Shown here: in pieces, positions 57,209 to 64,000 of the stretch | Layout of the letters: each line of letters begins with the position of its first letter | Numbering within the stretch: the stretch's first letter is position 1 | Assembly: GCF_030867385.1 (NCBI RefSeq) | Contig: NZ_JAPFBJ010000003.1 | Location: 248,001-312,000 of the forward strand | DNA: 64,000 bases | DNA from: Sphingobium sp. DEHP117 | GTDB taxonomy: Bacteria > Pseudomonadota > Alphaproteobacteria > Sphingomonadales > Sphingomonadaceae | Direction: 5' to 3' | Position numbers and translations under genes: made by a program | Notes under the pieces: generated by a model | Told to the model about the DNA's origin: nothing | What the model saw: only the letters and a program-made list of their open reading frames with translations | Database searches by the model: none

Positions 57209-59089
57209 ATGAGCGCCATGGCGACACGTCGGGCAATCCTAAGTTCGGCAGCGGGCCTGGCAGCTGTCGTAGCCCACCCGGTGAAGGCCGTCAGGCATGC
57301 TGCCAGCGAGCGCCCCAATATCTTGTGGCTCGTCAGTGAGGACAACAATCCCTATGTCGGTGCGTATGGAGATAAGATTGCCCGCACACCAACGATCGAC
57401 GCCTTGGCGAAGAAGGGATTGCTGTTCCGAAATGTTTATTCCACCGCGCCTGTGTGTGCGCCCTCGCGGTTCGGGATTCTAACCGGCGTCTATCCGGAGA
57501 GCTGCGCCCCTGCCAACCAAATGCGCGCAGCTGCCCACCTGCCCCGGGGCATTCAAACATATCCAGAACTGATGCGCGCAGCAGGCTATCACTGCACCAA
57601 CAATGCCAAGACGGACTACAACTGCGATGTTGACCCCGCCGCGATCTGGGATGTCCATGGCAAGGATGCCCACTGGCGGTCGAGGACGGACGCCCGAAAG
57701 CCCTTCATGGCGGTCTTCAACTACGAGACTACACATGAATCGCGCCTGTTCAAGCCAACCCCGGGACACGTGAGTCCGGAGATGGTGAACTTGCCACCTT
57801 TCCTTCCTGATACGCCCGGAATCCGGCAGGATTTCGCCAGTTACTACAACCTCATGGAACGCATGGACGGGCAACTCGCCGAACGACTTGCGGAGCTGGA
57901 GGCCGACGGTTTGGCCGACGATACGATCGTGTTCCATTATTCTGACAATGGCGGGATACTCGGCCGGTCGAAGCGCTATTGCTACGATGAGGGATTGCGC
58001 TGCGAAATGGTCGTCTATGTGCCGCCGAAGTGGCGCCACTTAATGCCGGCAGCACCGGGCAGCGAGATCCGGACTCCGGTAAGCTTGATCGACCTTGCGC
58101 CGACCATCCTTTCCCTTGCTGGCGCGAAGAAGCCCAAGCAGATGCGTGGGACGCCTTTCCTGGGCAGCGGCGCGAGGCCGCAGCGCTATGCCTATGGAAT
58201 GCGCAATCGCATGGACGAACGCATCGATTTTCAGCGTACCGTGACCGACGGCCGCTGGCGCTACATCCGCAACTACATGCCGCATCGCCCCTGGGGCCAA
58301 CATCAGGCCTTTGAATGGCTCGCCAAAGGATATCAGGAGTGGGAGCAGGCCCATATCGACGGTAAGCTCAGTGCCGTCCAGGATCGCTTCTTTCAGCCCA
58401 AGCCTTACGAAGAGCTGTATGATCTCGCAAACGATCCTCACCAAATAACTGATCTTGCACGTGATCCGGTGCACGCAGCCATGCTGGCCAAGATGCGTCG
58501 CGTCCTCGACGAACATATGATTGCGATTCATGACAATGGTTTCATTCCCGAAGCCATGGCGGGCGAAGGCTGGGTCGCTTCGCGCGACCAACGGGTTTAT
58601 CCGCTCAAGGAGGTGATGGAGCTTGCGCACCAAGCTGCATCCGGGCGAGCTGATGCACTCCCCATCCTGCTCCGCGCCCTGCAAAGCCCAATCGAGATCA
58701 TGCGATATTGGGCGGCGATGGGTCTGGTGATTCAAGGTAGCAACGCAGCGTCTGCCCGGGACGATATACTCGCGCAATTTGACCGGGAAACATCTCCCCA
58801 CGTGCGGATCCAATTGAGCGAAGCGCTGGCGAACCTTGGCGAGGTCGGGCGTCCAGTCGCCACATTGATTGCTCTGTGTGAGGCAAACCTCCCTTGGCAG
58901 ATCCGTCTCCACGCATTCAATGTTCTGACGTTTATCGGCGACCGCGCACGTCCCGCGCTCGAAACAGCAATGGCGGCATCGAACGACAGCAAGGTGTTTA
59001 TCAAGAGCGCGGCGCGGTACCTCGTGTTGAAGCTGACGGGTGCGTACACACCATCTGCAGCGGTGTTTGACTGGAAGGGCGGAGACTAG
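57209..59089 (+). CDS. Sulfatase (S1 family) with C-terminal HEAT-like repeats
   Basis: ATG 57209 has AAAGG seven bases upstream and opens a signal peptide (MSAMATRRAIL to VKA). The 626-residue protein has ILWLVSEDNNPYVG (metal site), formylglycine motif C83-A-P-S-R, YSDNGG, and a C-terminal region after about residue 470 with repeated ALP-LLRAL/AALGN-type helices (IEIMRYWAAMGLVIQG, VRIQLSEALANLGE), i.e. HEAT-like repeats. That combination is known in a subset of S1 sulfatases. First of a + strand set with the maturase and GH3 genes. Confidence 0.87.
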   Translation: MSAMATRRAILSSAAGLAAVVAHPVKAVRHAASERPNILWLVSEDNNPYVGAYGDKIARTPTIDALAKKGLLFRNVYSTAPVCAPSRFGILTGVYPESCAPANQMRAAAHLPRGIQTYPELMRAAGYHCTNNAKTDYNCDVDPAAIWDVHGKDAHWRSRTDARKPFMAVFNYETTHESRLFKPTPGHVSPEMVNLPPFLPDTPGIRQDFASYYNLMERMDGQLAERLAELEADGLADDTIVFHYSDNGGILGRSKRYCYDEGLRCEMVVYVPPKWRHLMPAAPGSEIRTPVSLIDLAPTILSLAGAKKPKQMRGTPFLGSGARPQRYAYGMRNRMDERIDFQRTVTDGRWRYIRNYMPHRPWGQHQAFEWLAKGYQEWEQAHIDGKLSAVQDRFFQPKPYEELYDLANDPHQITDLARDPVHAAMLAKMRRVLDEHMIAIHDNGFIPEAMAGEGWVASRDQRVYPLKEVMELAHQAASGRADALPILLRALQSPIEIMRYWAAMGLVIQGSNAASARDDILAQFDRETSPHVRIQLSEALANLGEVGRPVATLIALCEANLPWQIRLHAFNVLTFIGDRARPALETAMAASNDSKVFIKSAARYLVLKLTGAYTPSAAVFDWKGGD

Positions 59090-59199
59090 GCAATGCTGTC
59101 CGTGGGGGCTGATATGCCGGCACATAAGCAATGGTGCCCATGTTTGTATTCCGTTGTGTCCCGGTGCGGATTTCAGGGCGCTAAGCGGAGAGATCTGCG

Positions 59200-60174
59200 G
59201 TGAGCCAGACGGAAAAAATCGACATGCGCTGGGTGGATGGCGGCACCTTCCAAATGGGATCGGATCGGTTCTATCCGGAAGAAGCGCCCGCGCGCCCGGT
59301 GCATGTCGATGGGTTCTGGATCGACGAAACACCTGTCACCAATCGCGCATTCGGCCAGTTCGTGGATGCGACCGGCTATCGGACGCTTGCGGAGATTCCG
59401 CCGGATCCAAAAGAGTATCCGAACATGGACCCTGCCATGGCCATCGCGGGATCATTATTGTTCGTGCCCACACCCGGCCCTGTCGACCTGTCCGACTACA
59501 GCCAGTGGTGGACGTTCAGCTTTGGCACGGACTGGCGACATCCCCATGGGCCGGACAGCAATCTGGACGGGCTCGAAGACCATCCCGTCGTGCATGTAGC
59601 CTATGAAGATGCCGTGGCCTATGCGCGGTGGGCCGGCAAGACACTGCCCACCGAAGCCGAGTGGGAATTTGCCGGGCGCGGCGGCAGCGCCACGGAATAT
59701 GCCTGGGGTAACGAGCTGGCACCCGAGGGCCATATCCTCGCGAACTTTTGGCAAGGGCCGTTCCCGCATGGAAACACGCTGGATGACGGCTATGAGCGCA
59801 CATCACCAGTGCGGAGCTATCCACCCAATGGATATGGCTTGTACGACATGATCGGCAATGTCTGGGAATGGACGTCCGACTGGTTCGCGCAACCCAGGAT
59901 CGAACAAAAGCGCCGCGGCAGTTGCTGCATTCCGGCCAATCCGCGCGGAGCGATGAAACGGGAAAGTCTTGATCCTACGACACCCTGGATGTCCATACCC
60001 CGGAAGGTCCTCAAAGGCGGTTCTCATCTATGTGCGGAAAGCTACTGCCAGCGTTACCGGCCAGCGGCACGTCATCCTCAGGCCATTGACAGTTCCACCA
60101 GTCATATCGGCTTTCGCTGCATCATCCGCACTTCGCGCGCGTCCGCGCAATCAAGCCGATCCCACAAATCATAA
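59200..60174 (+). CDS. Formylglycine-generating enzyme (sulfatase maturase, SUMF1-type)
   Basis: GTG 59200 is behind GGAGAG (324 aa). FGE-sulfatase fold: VDGGTFQMGSDRFYPEEAP, DETPVTNRAFGQFV, LPTEAEWEFAGRGG, GNVWEWTSDWF, and the C-terminal LKGGSHLCAESYCQRYRPAAR with active-site Cys278 and Cys283, spaced as in human SUMF1. It converts the Cys of CxPSR motifs to formylglycine with oxygen. It lies directly after a sulfatase and before GH3, so it probably serves the five sulfatases here. No signal peptide is seen, so maturation would be cytoplasmic. Confidence 0.93.
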   Translation: MSQTEKIDMRWVDGGTFQMGSDRFYPEEAPARPVHVDGFWIDETPVTNRAFGQFVDATGYRTLAEIPPDPKEYPNMDPAMAIAGSLLFVPTPGPVDLSDYSQWWTFSFGTDWRHPHGPDSNLDGLEDHPVVHVAYEDAVAYARWAGKTLPTEAEWEFAGRGGSATEYAWGNELAPEGHILANFWQGPFPHGNTLDDGYERTSPVRSYPPNGYGLYDMIGNVWEWTSDWFAQPRIEQKRRGSCCIPANPRGAMKRESLDPTTPWMSIPRKVLKGGSHLCAESYCQRYRPAARHPQAIDSSTSHIGFRCIIRTSRASAQSSRSHKS

Positions 60175-60196
60175 GGCTTCCAAGCAAGGATCCATC

Positions 60197-62134
60197 ATGC
60201 TCTCTTCCAACCGATTGGTCTTCACCGTCACACTGCGCGCCTCGGTAGCGATCTGTCTGGCTTTCATCCCGCATTCCGCAAATGCGCAGAGCACGGACAA
60301 GACGTATCGCGATCTAAACCATAATGGTCGCATGGACGCCTATGAAAACCCGCGGCTCAGCAACCAGAAACGTGTGGATGACCTACTGAAACGCATGACG
60401 CTTGAGGAAAAAGTGGGCACCATGATGCACGGCAGCCTGCCCTCCGGCGACGTGCTGGGGCATGCTGGCGTGCGCTATGATCTTCCGCTGATAGAGCGTT
60501 ACATAAACACCGATAAGGTCACCAGCTTCATTACGCGGCTTGCTGTACCTCCAAGCGATCTCGCCGCCCAGAACAACGCTGTGCAGCGGATAGCCGAGAA
60601 AAGCAGGCTGGGTATTCCGATCACGATCAGTTCCGATCCGCGCAATCATTTTCAGGCAGTATTTGGCGCTAGCACGAAGGGTGGCGGATTTTCCCTTTGG
60701 CCAGAAACGCTCGGCTTCGCGGCAATCGGCGACCCGGCGCTCGTCCGACGTTTTGGCGATATCGCCCGGATGGAATATCGCGCTGTTGGCATTCAAATGG
60801 CTCTTTCGCCGCAGGCGGACCTCGCCACCGAACCCCGCTGGCCCCGCGTCACCGCCACTTTCGGGGCGGATCCGCTTCAGGTCTCGCGCCTTGCCGGTGC
60901 CTATGTCGCCGGATTCCAGGGCAGCGACAAGGGCCTGACCAAAGACGGGGTCGCGACCGTCGCGAAGCACTGGGTCGGCTATGGCGCCCAACCCGACGGC
61001 TTTGACGCGCACAATTATTACGGCCGCGTTGCAAAGCTCAACAATGCCGACTTTGCCCAGCATGTCGCGGCATTCGATGGTGTTCTTGCCAAACAGACCG
61101 CTGGCATCATGCCGACCTATCCGATGATTGCTGGCGTGACGCTTAATGGCAAACCGCTTGAGCAGGTGGGTGCCGGCTTCAACCGTCAACTTCTCCTCGA
61201 TCTGCTGCGCACAAAGAAGCGCTTCAACGGATTCATCCTGTCCGATTGGGCGATCACCAATGATTGTCCGATCGAATGCTCGGCTCCCACTGCAGAAAGG
61301 CCGCAAACTCCATCCGCTATCGCAATGCCGTGGGGCGTCGAAGCGCTGTCAAAAGTCGATCGCTTTGCAAAGGGGGTCAATGCTGGAATAGACCAGTTCG
61401 GCGGCGTGACCGAGAGCAAGGTGCTGCTCGAAGCCGTTAAGAGCGGAAAGGTGTCTGTTCGCCGGATCGACGATGCCGTGCGCCGCATCCTGCTGGTTAA
61501 GTTTGAACTGGGGCTATTCGAAAACCCCTATGTCGACGAGGCCAAAGCGGCCCAGATTGTCGGCAGCGGACAGAACCACGCACAAGCGGAGCTGGCGCAG
61601 CGCCGAGCCCAGATCATATTGGAAAATCGCGGCGGTCTTGTTCCGGTCGTGGGGCCGCGCAAGGTTTGGCTCTATAAAATGGATGCAGAGGAAGCGCGAC
61701 GGCGTGGCTTGACGGTGGTCGCGACCCCGGAAGAGGCTGAGCTTGCCATCCTGCGCGTGGAAACGCCATCTGAGATACTCCATCCCAACCACTTCTTTGG
61801 CTCGCGCCAGAATGAGGGCAGGCTCGATTTTCGAAACGGCGACGCAGATTATGAAGCAATCAATAGGGCTGCTGCCGTGACGCGAACGATCGTATCCGTG
61901 AACATAGACAGGCCTGCGGTCCTCACGGACATTCGGGACAAGGCCGCCGTCCTTTTGGTCACATTCGGCGCAAGCGACGGAGCCGTCCTCGATGTGTTGG
62001 TAGGAAAGGCCAAAGCGGAGGGGCGCCTTCCGTTTAACCTGCCAAGCAGCATGCAAGCGGTGACGAACCAGGATCCCGCCAAACCCGATGACGATGTGAA
62101 ACCCCTTTATCCCAGAGGATATCGCGGAAACTGA
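60197..62134 (+). CDS. Secreted glycoside hydrolase family 3 (beta-glucosidase-like)
   Basis: ATG 60197 is behind AAGGA (645 aa). Signal peptide (to SANA-QS), then a DxNxNGxxDxxE loop (DLNHNGRMDAYE, 39-50) and VDDLLKRMTLEEKVGTMMH. GH3 barrel features include KHW (257-259) and the nucleophile Asp350 in GFILSDW. The second alpha/beta domain follows, but there is no C-terminal FnIII module. It would release glucose or a related sugar from non-reducing ends. Placed 22 bp after the maturase, it belongs to the same unit. Confidence 0.88.
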   Translation: MLSSNRLVFTVTLRASVAICLAFIPHSANAQSTDKTYRDLNHNGRMDAYENPRLSNQKRVDDLLKRMTLEEKVGTMMHGSLPSGDVLGHAGVRYDLPLIERYINTDKVTSFITRLAVPPSDLAAQNNAVQRIAEKSRLGIPITISSDPRNHFQAVFGASTKGGGFSLWPETLGFAAIGDPALVRRFGDIARMEYRAVGIQMALSPQADLATEPRWPRVTATFGADPLQVSRLAGAYVAGFQGSDKGLTKDGVATVAKHWVGYGAQPDGFDAHNYYGRVAKLNNADFAQHVAAFDGVLAKQTAGIMPTYPMIAGVTLNGKPLEQVGAGFNRQLLLDLLRTKKRFNGFILSDWAITNDCPIECSAPTAERPQTPSAIAMPWGVEALSKVDRFAKGVNAGIDQFGGVTESKVLLEAVKSGKVSVRRIDDAVRRILLVKFELGLFENPYVDEAKAAQIVGSGQNHAQAELAQRRAQIILENRGGLVPVVGPRKVWLYKMDAEEARRRGLTVVATPEEAELAILRVETPSEILHPNHFFGSRQNEGRLDFRNGDADYEAINRAAAVTRTIVSVNIDRPAVLTDIRDKAAVLLVTFGASDGAVLDVLVGKAKAEGRLPFNLPSSMQAVTNQDPAKPDDDVKPLYPRGYRGN

Positions 62135-62600
62135 ATGGTGCTGTCATCTATCCGGCCTTTTTGCGCGGCTCGTGGTTACCGCTGTCGCGCTGGCGCTCCT
62201 GTGAAGAACTCGGCCCAAGCATCCCTCCATTGCTGCATGGACATGCGCCACGCCGCCATGGCCGAGTGTAATGCTGCGTCCGCTGCTGCAGCATAAATTC
62301 GTCGGTCGGAGGAAAACCGGACGCTCGAAAAGCTACCCTGACCTAACCGTCCCGAACCATCCAAATAGTATAAATAGTTGACTCTTTTTTCTCGTCGTGA
62401 CAATCGTTCGAACGAAGAACGGATCCGGCCTTCACAAAACACAAACGCAGCCCGAGTCTGTAAATTGTTCGACGCCGAGGCTAGACCGACGCGGCACGTG
62501 TGGGTGGAGGACGATGGTCGGCTGGCTGCTCGACCGCTTTTTGCGGTGCTCCGGGCATTACGCTGGTGGAATAAAACGAGCCGAGCGAACGGGAGATGCC
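62135..62600. other. 466-bp intergenic region
   Basis: It separates the GH3 gene from a different set of genes. A - strand frame at 62176-62442 and a + frame from 62397 exist but lack motifs or good composition. AT-rich sequence near 62365-62390 could be a promoter for the gene at 62601. No repeat or RNA was recognised. Confidence 0.45.
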
Positions 62601-62924
62601 ATGGCCGCCTATTCTTTCATCGTGTTGACCAACTGCACCCCTGGCTCGGACGAGGAATTCAACCGCTGGTACGATGATGTGCACCTCGAGGAAGTCGTCG
62701 CGATCAACGGGATCAGTTCCGCGGTAAGGGGGGACGTAGCCGTCAGTCTGGGCGGTGGCGAAGAGTACCGTTACGCCGCGATCTATGAAATCGACAGCGA
62801 CGATCCCCAGGCGGTTCTCGATGATCTCCAAGCCCGAGCGTCGGACGGCCGGATGAACGTCTCATCAACACTCGCGACAGCCGCGTATTTCATGATGAAG
62901 AAAGAGCGGGCTTATCCGGGCTGA
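62601..62924 (+). CDS. Small dimeric alpha/beta-barrel protein, EthD-like
   Basis: ATG 62601 has GGGAG upstream (107 aa). The start FIVLTNCTPGSDEEFNRWYDDVHLEEV is the EthD/ABM-type pattern (a strand, then NxWYDxxH on the first helix), followed by YRYAAIYEID. Such proteins are often accessory to oxidoreductases or degradation of aromatic or steroid compounds. It precedes, on the same strand, an Old Yellow Enzyme-family gene. Function is unknown. Confidence 0.75.
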   Translation: MAAYSFIVLTNCTPGSDEEFNRWYDDVHLEEVVAINGISSAVRGDVAVSLGGGEEYRYAAIYEIDSDDPQAVLDDLQARASDGRMNVSSTLATAAYFMMKKERAYPG

Positions 62925-62988
62925 AGCGGTATCCGGCGCCTTGAGCGGGCGACCGACCTGGCAGCACTTTTCCTGGGACCATATTTCG

Positions 62989-64000
62989 ATGCAGACCAGT
63001 TTTCCCCATCTCGCCGCGCCGATCCATGTCGGGCCGTTCACACTAAAGAACCGTATGGCGGTGGCTCCCCACGGGCCTTTCTATGCCGACAAGGGAGTGT
63101 TGACCCAGCGATACGTCGATTATGAGATCGAGAAGGCAAAGGGCGGGGCGGGTCTGGTAATCATGTCGTTCGGGGTGGCGAACCACAAGGGACCCGACGT
63201 CGCGACCTCGATGTTCGGCGGCATGGTCGCCACCTGGGATAAGCGCAACATCCCCTATTTCCGCGTGATCGTGGCCGGGATCCACGAGCATGGTGCACGG
63301 GTGTTCTTCCAGTTTGGCGAAAGCGCCTTCCGCTCGAAGCTGGCGGTCTCGGCCCTGCCGCACCTCGGCAACGGGCTCGACTGGACACCCGAAATGTCCA
63401 AGCAGGATATCGCCGATCTGATGGACAGTTACGCTCGCTGCGCCGAAGTCATCGCCGAGGCCGGGCTCGACGGTATCGAAATGCACGGCCACGGCGATTT
63501 CTTTTCCGATTTCTTCTCCCTCGCGATAAACCGGCGGGAAGACGAGTATGGCGGTTGCCGTGAAAACCGTCTGCGATTCTTCCTGGAAGCAGCCAGTGTC
63601 ATTCGCGGTGTGATCGGGACGGAGCGAGTCCTGGGCGCCAGACTCAGCGTCTACGACCTTCTACCCGGATCGCTGCCGTTGGAAGAAGGGGTCGAAGTCG
63701 CGCGTCTTCTCGCCGCAAGCGGCTGGATCGATTATCTCAATATCGACACCTCAATCGAGCCGCAACTGCTCGAGCACATCATTCCACCGATGTACGTCGA
63801 GCAGGGTTACGAGGTCTATGCTGCCGAAGCGGTCAAGCGCGTCGTCCGCGAACTACCGATCTTTACTGCCGGGCGGATCGTCGATCCCCAGTTCGCAGAA
63901 GATATAATCGCGGCCGGGCGAGCCGACGTCGTGACGATGGCGCGGGCGCTGATCGCCGATCCGGAATGGCCCAACAAAGTGCTCGAAGGACGGACCGCCG
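62989..64000 (+). CDS. Old Yellow Enzyme-family NADH:flavin oxidoreductase (3' truncated by window edge)
   Basis: The frame starts at ATG 62989 and runs open to the end of the window (337 residues). It has the FMN-binding TIM-barrel features PIHVGPFTLKNRMAVAPHG, YVDYEIEKAKGGAGLVIM, DGIEMHGHGDFF, the NRREDEYGGCRENRLRF stretch, and TAGRIVDPQFAEDIIAAGRADVV plus ARALIADPEWPNK. This is the 2,4-dienoyl-CoA reductase/enoate reductase branch; a C-terminal Fe-S and FAD part may follow outside. The substrate is unknown. Confidence 0.88.
   Translation, partial: MQTSFPHLAAPIHVGPFTLKNRMAVAPHGPFYADKGVLTQRYVDYEIEKAKGGAGLVIMSFGVANHKGPDVATSMFGGMVATWDKRNIPYFRVIVAGIHEHGARVFFQFGESAFRSKLAVSALPHLGNGLDWTPEMSKQDIADLMDSYARCAEVIAEAGLDGIEMHGHGDFFSDFFSLAINRREDEYGGCRENRLRFFLEAASVIRGVIGTERVLGARLSVYDLLPGSLPLEEGVEVARLLAASGWIDYLNIDTSIEPQLLEHIIPPMYVEQGYEVYAAEAVKRVVRELPIFTAGRIVDPQFAEDIIAAGRADVVTMARALIADPEWPNKVLEGRTA

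Noticed and set aside
58040..59332. - strand frame of 430 codons opposite the HEAT-repeat sulfatase
   Set aside because: Antisense shadow; it crosses the intergenic gap and the maturase start and has no recognisable domain.
59969..60196. Upstream extension of the GH3 gene
   Set aside because: It lies inside the maturase gene; the ATG at 60197 has a Shine-Dalgarno and a signal peptide.

Overview
The window looks like a chromosomal segment of a sphingomonad (Alphaproteobacteria, Sphingomonadales; Sphingobium/Novosphingobium-like). The reasons are the high GC, three large TonB-dependent receptors, a PEPxxWA-CTERM protein, many Tat-type or Ala-rich signal peptides, and CTAG-bounded palindromic repeats. 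Genus is an inference. The window holds three blocks: the right part of a prophage (1 to about 15.69 kb), a quinoprotein (PQQ) alcohol-oxidation island (15.9-35.5 kb), and a sulfated-glycan utilisation locus (42.5-62.1 kb). Smaller housekeeping or catabolic genes lie between and after them.

Prophage (1-15695). Late genes are on the + strand: a beta-helix tail fibre cut by the window edge, a transglycosylase endolysin, a holin candidate, a DUF6527 protein, an overlapping Rz/Rz1 spanin pair and two structural proteins. A convergent region near 5 kb separates them from a leftward array of about 30 small, mostly ATGA-coupled early genes on the - strand. These include a minimal ATP-dependent DNA ligase, several zinc-knuckle proteins and a mosaic protein at 12181-13518. 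That protein carries a MazG-like domain followed by a domain that aligns without gaps to type II (R67/DfrB) dihydrofolate reductase. A - strand terminator at about 10.05 kb divides the array. The right end is a 45-bp tRNA-Pro 3' fragment, taken as the attachment-site remnant. No integrase is in view, so the prophage continues to the left.

PQQ island. It encodes an ExaC-type aldehyde dehydrogenase, a DUF779 protein, a NosP-like FIST protein, a hybrid kinase, a LuxR-type response regulator, a PQQ alcohol dehydrogenase, a periplasmic binding protein, a cytochrome c, a YVTN propeller, a porin, two TonB receptors, and the quinoprotein-associated metallohydrolase, SoxYZ-like carrier, CXXCW protein and lipoprotein cytochrome c. 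The dehydrogenase has the extra Asp that marks lanthanide enzymes. A repeated 15-bp element (core GRCC-N3-GGTC-YAAT) lies before most of the transcription units and probably defines the regulon. No pqq biosynthesis genes are visible, so PQQ may come from elsewhere in the genome or from outside the cell.

Middle section (35.6-42.4 kb). A DUF3422 membrane protein and a CPA2/Kef-type antiporter come first. Three consecutive CTAG-bounded palindromes follow, fitted exactly between two convergent stop codons. Then come divergent pobA and an AraC-type regulator, and a gene-poor stretch with a possible IS630 relic.

Sulfated-glycan locus. It contains glucokinase, a periplasmic mutarotase-like protein, five sulfatases, a TonB receptor, a LacI regulator, a FucP-like permease, a formylglycine-generating enzyme that would mature the sulfatases, and a secreted GH3 glycosidase. 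A LacI-type palindrome (TGACAtCGcTGTCA and variants) occurs at three of its promoters. The likely route is outer-membrane uptake, periplasmic desulfation and hydrolysis, anomer interconversion, import and phosphorylation. The window ends with a small EthD-like protein and a partial Old Yellow Enzyme-family oxidoreductase.
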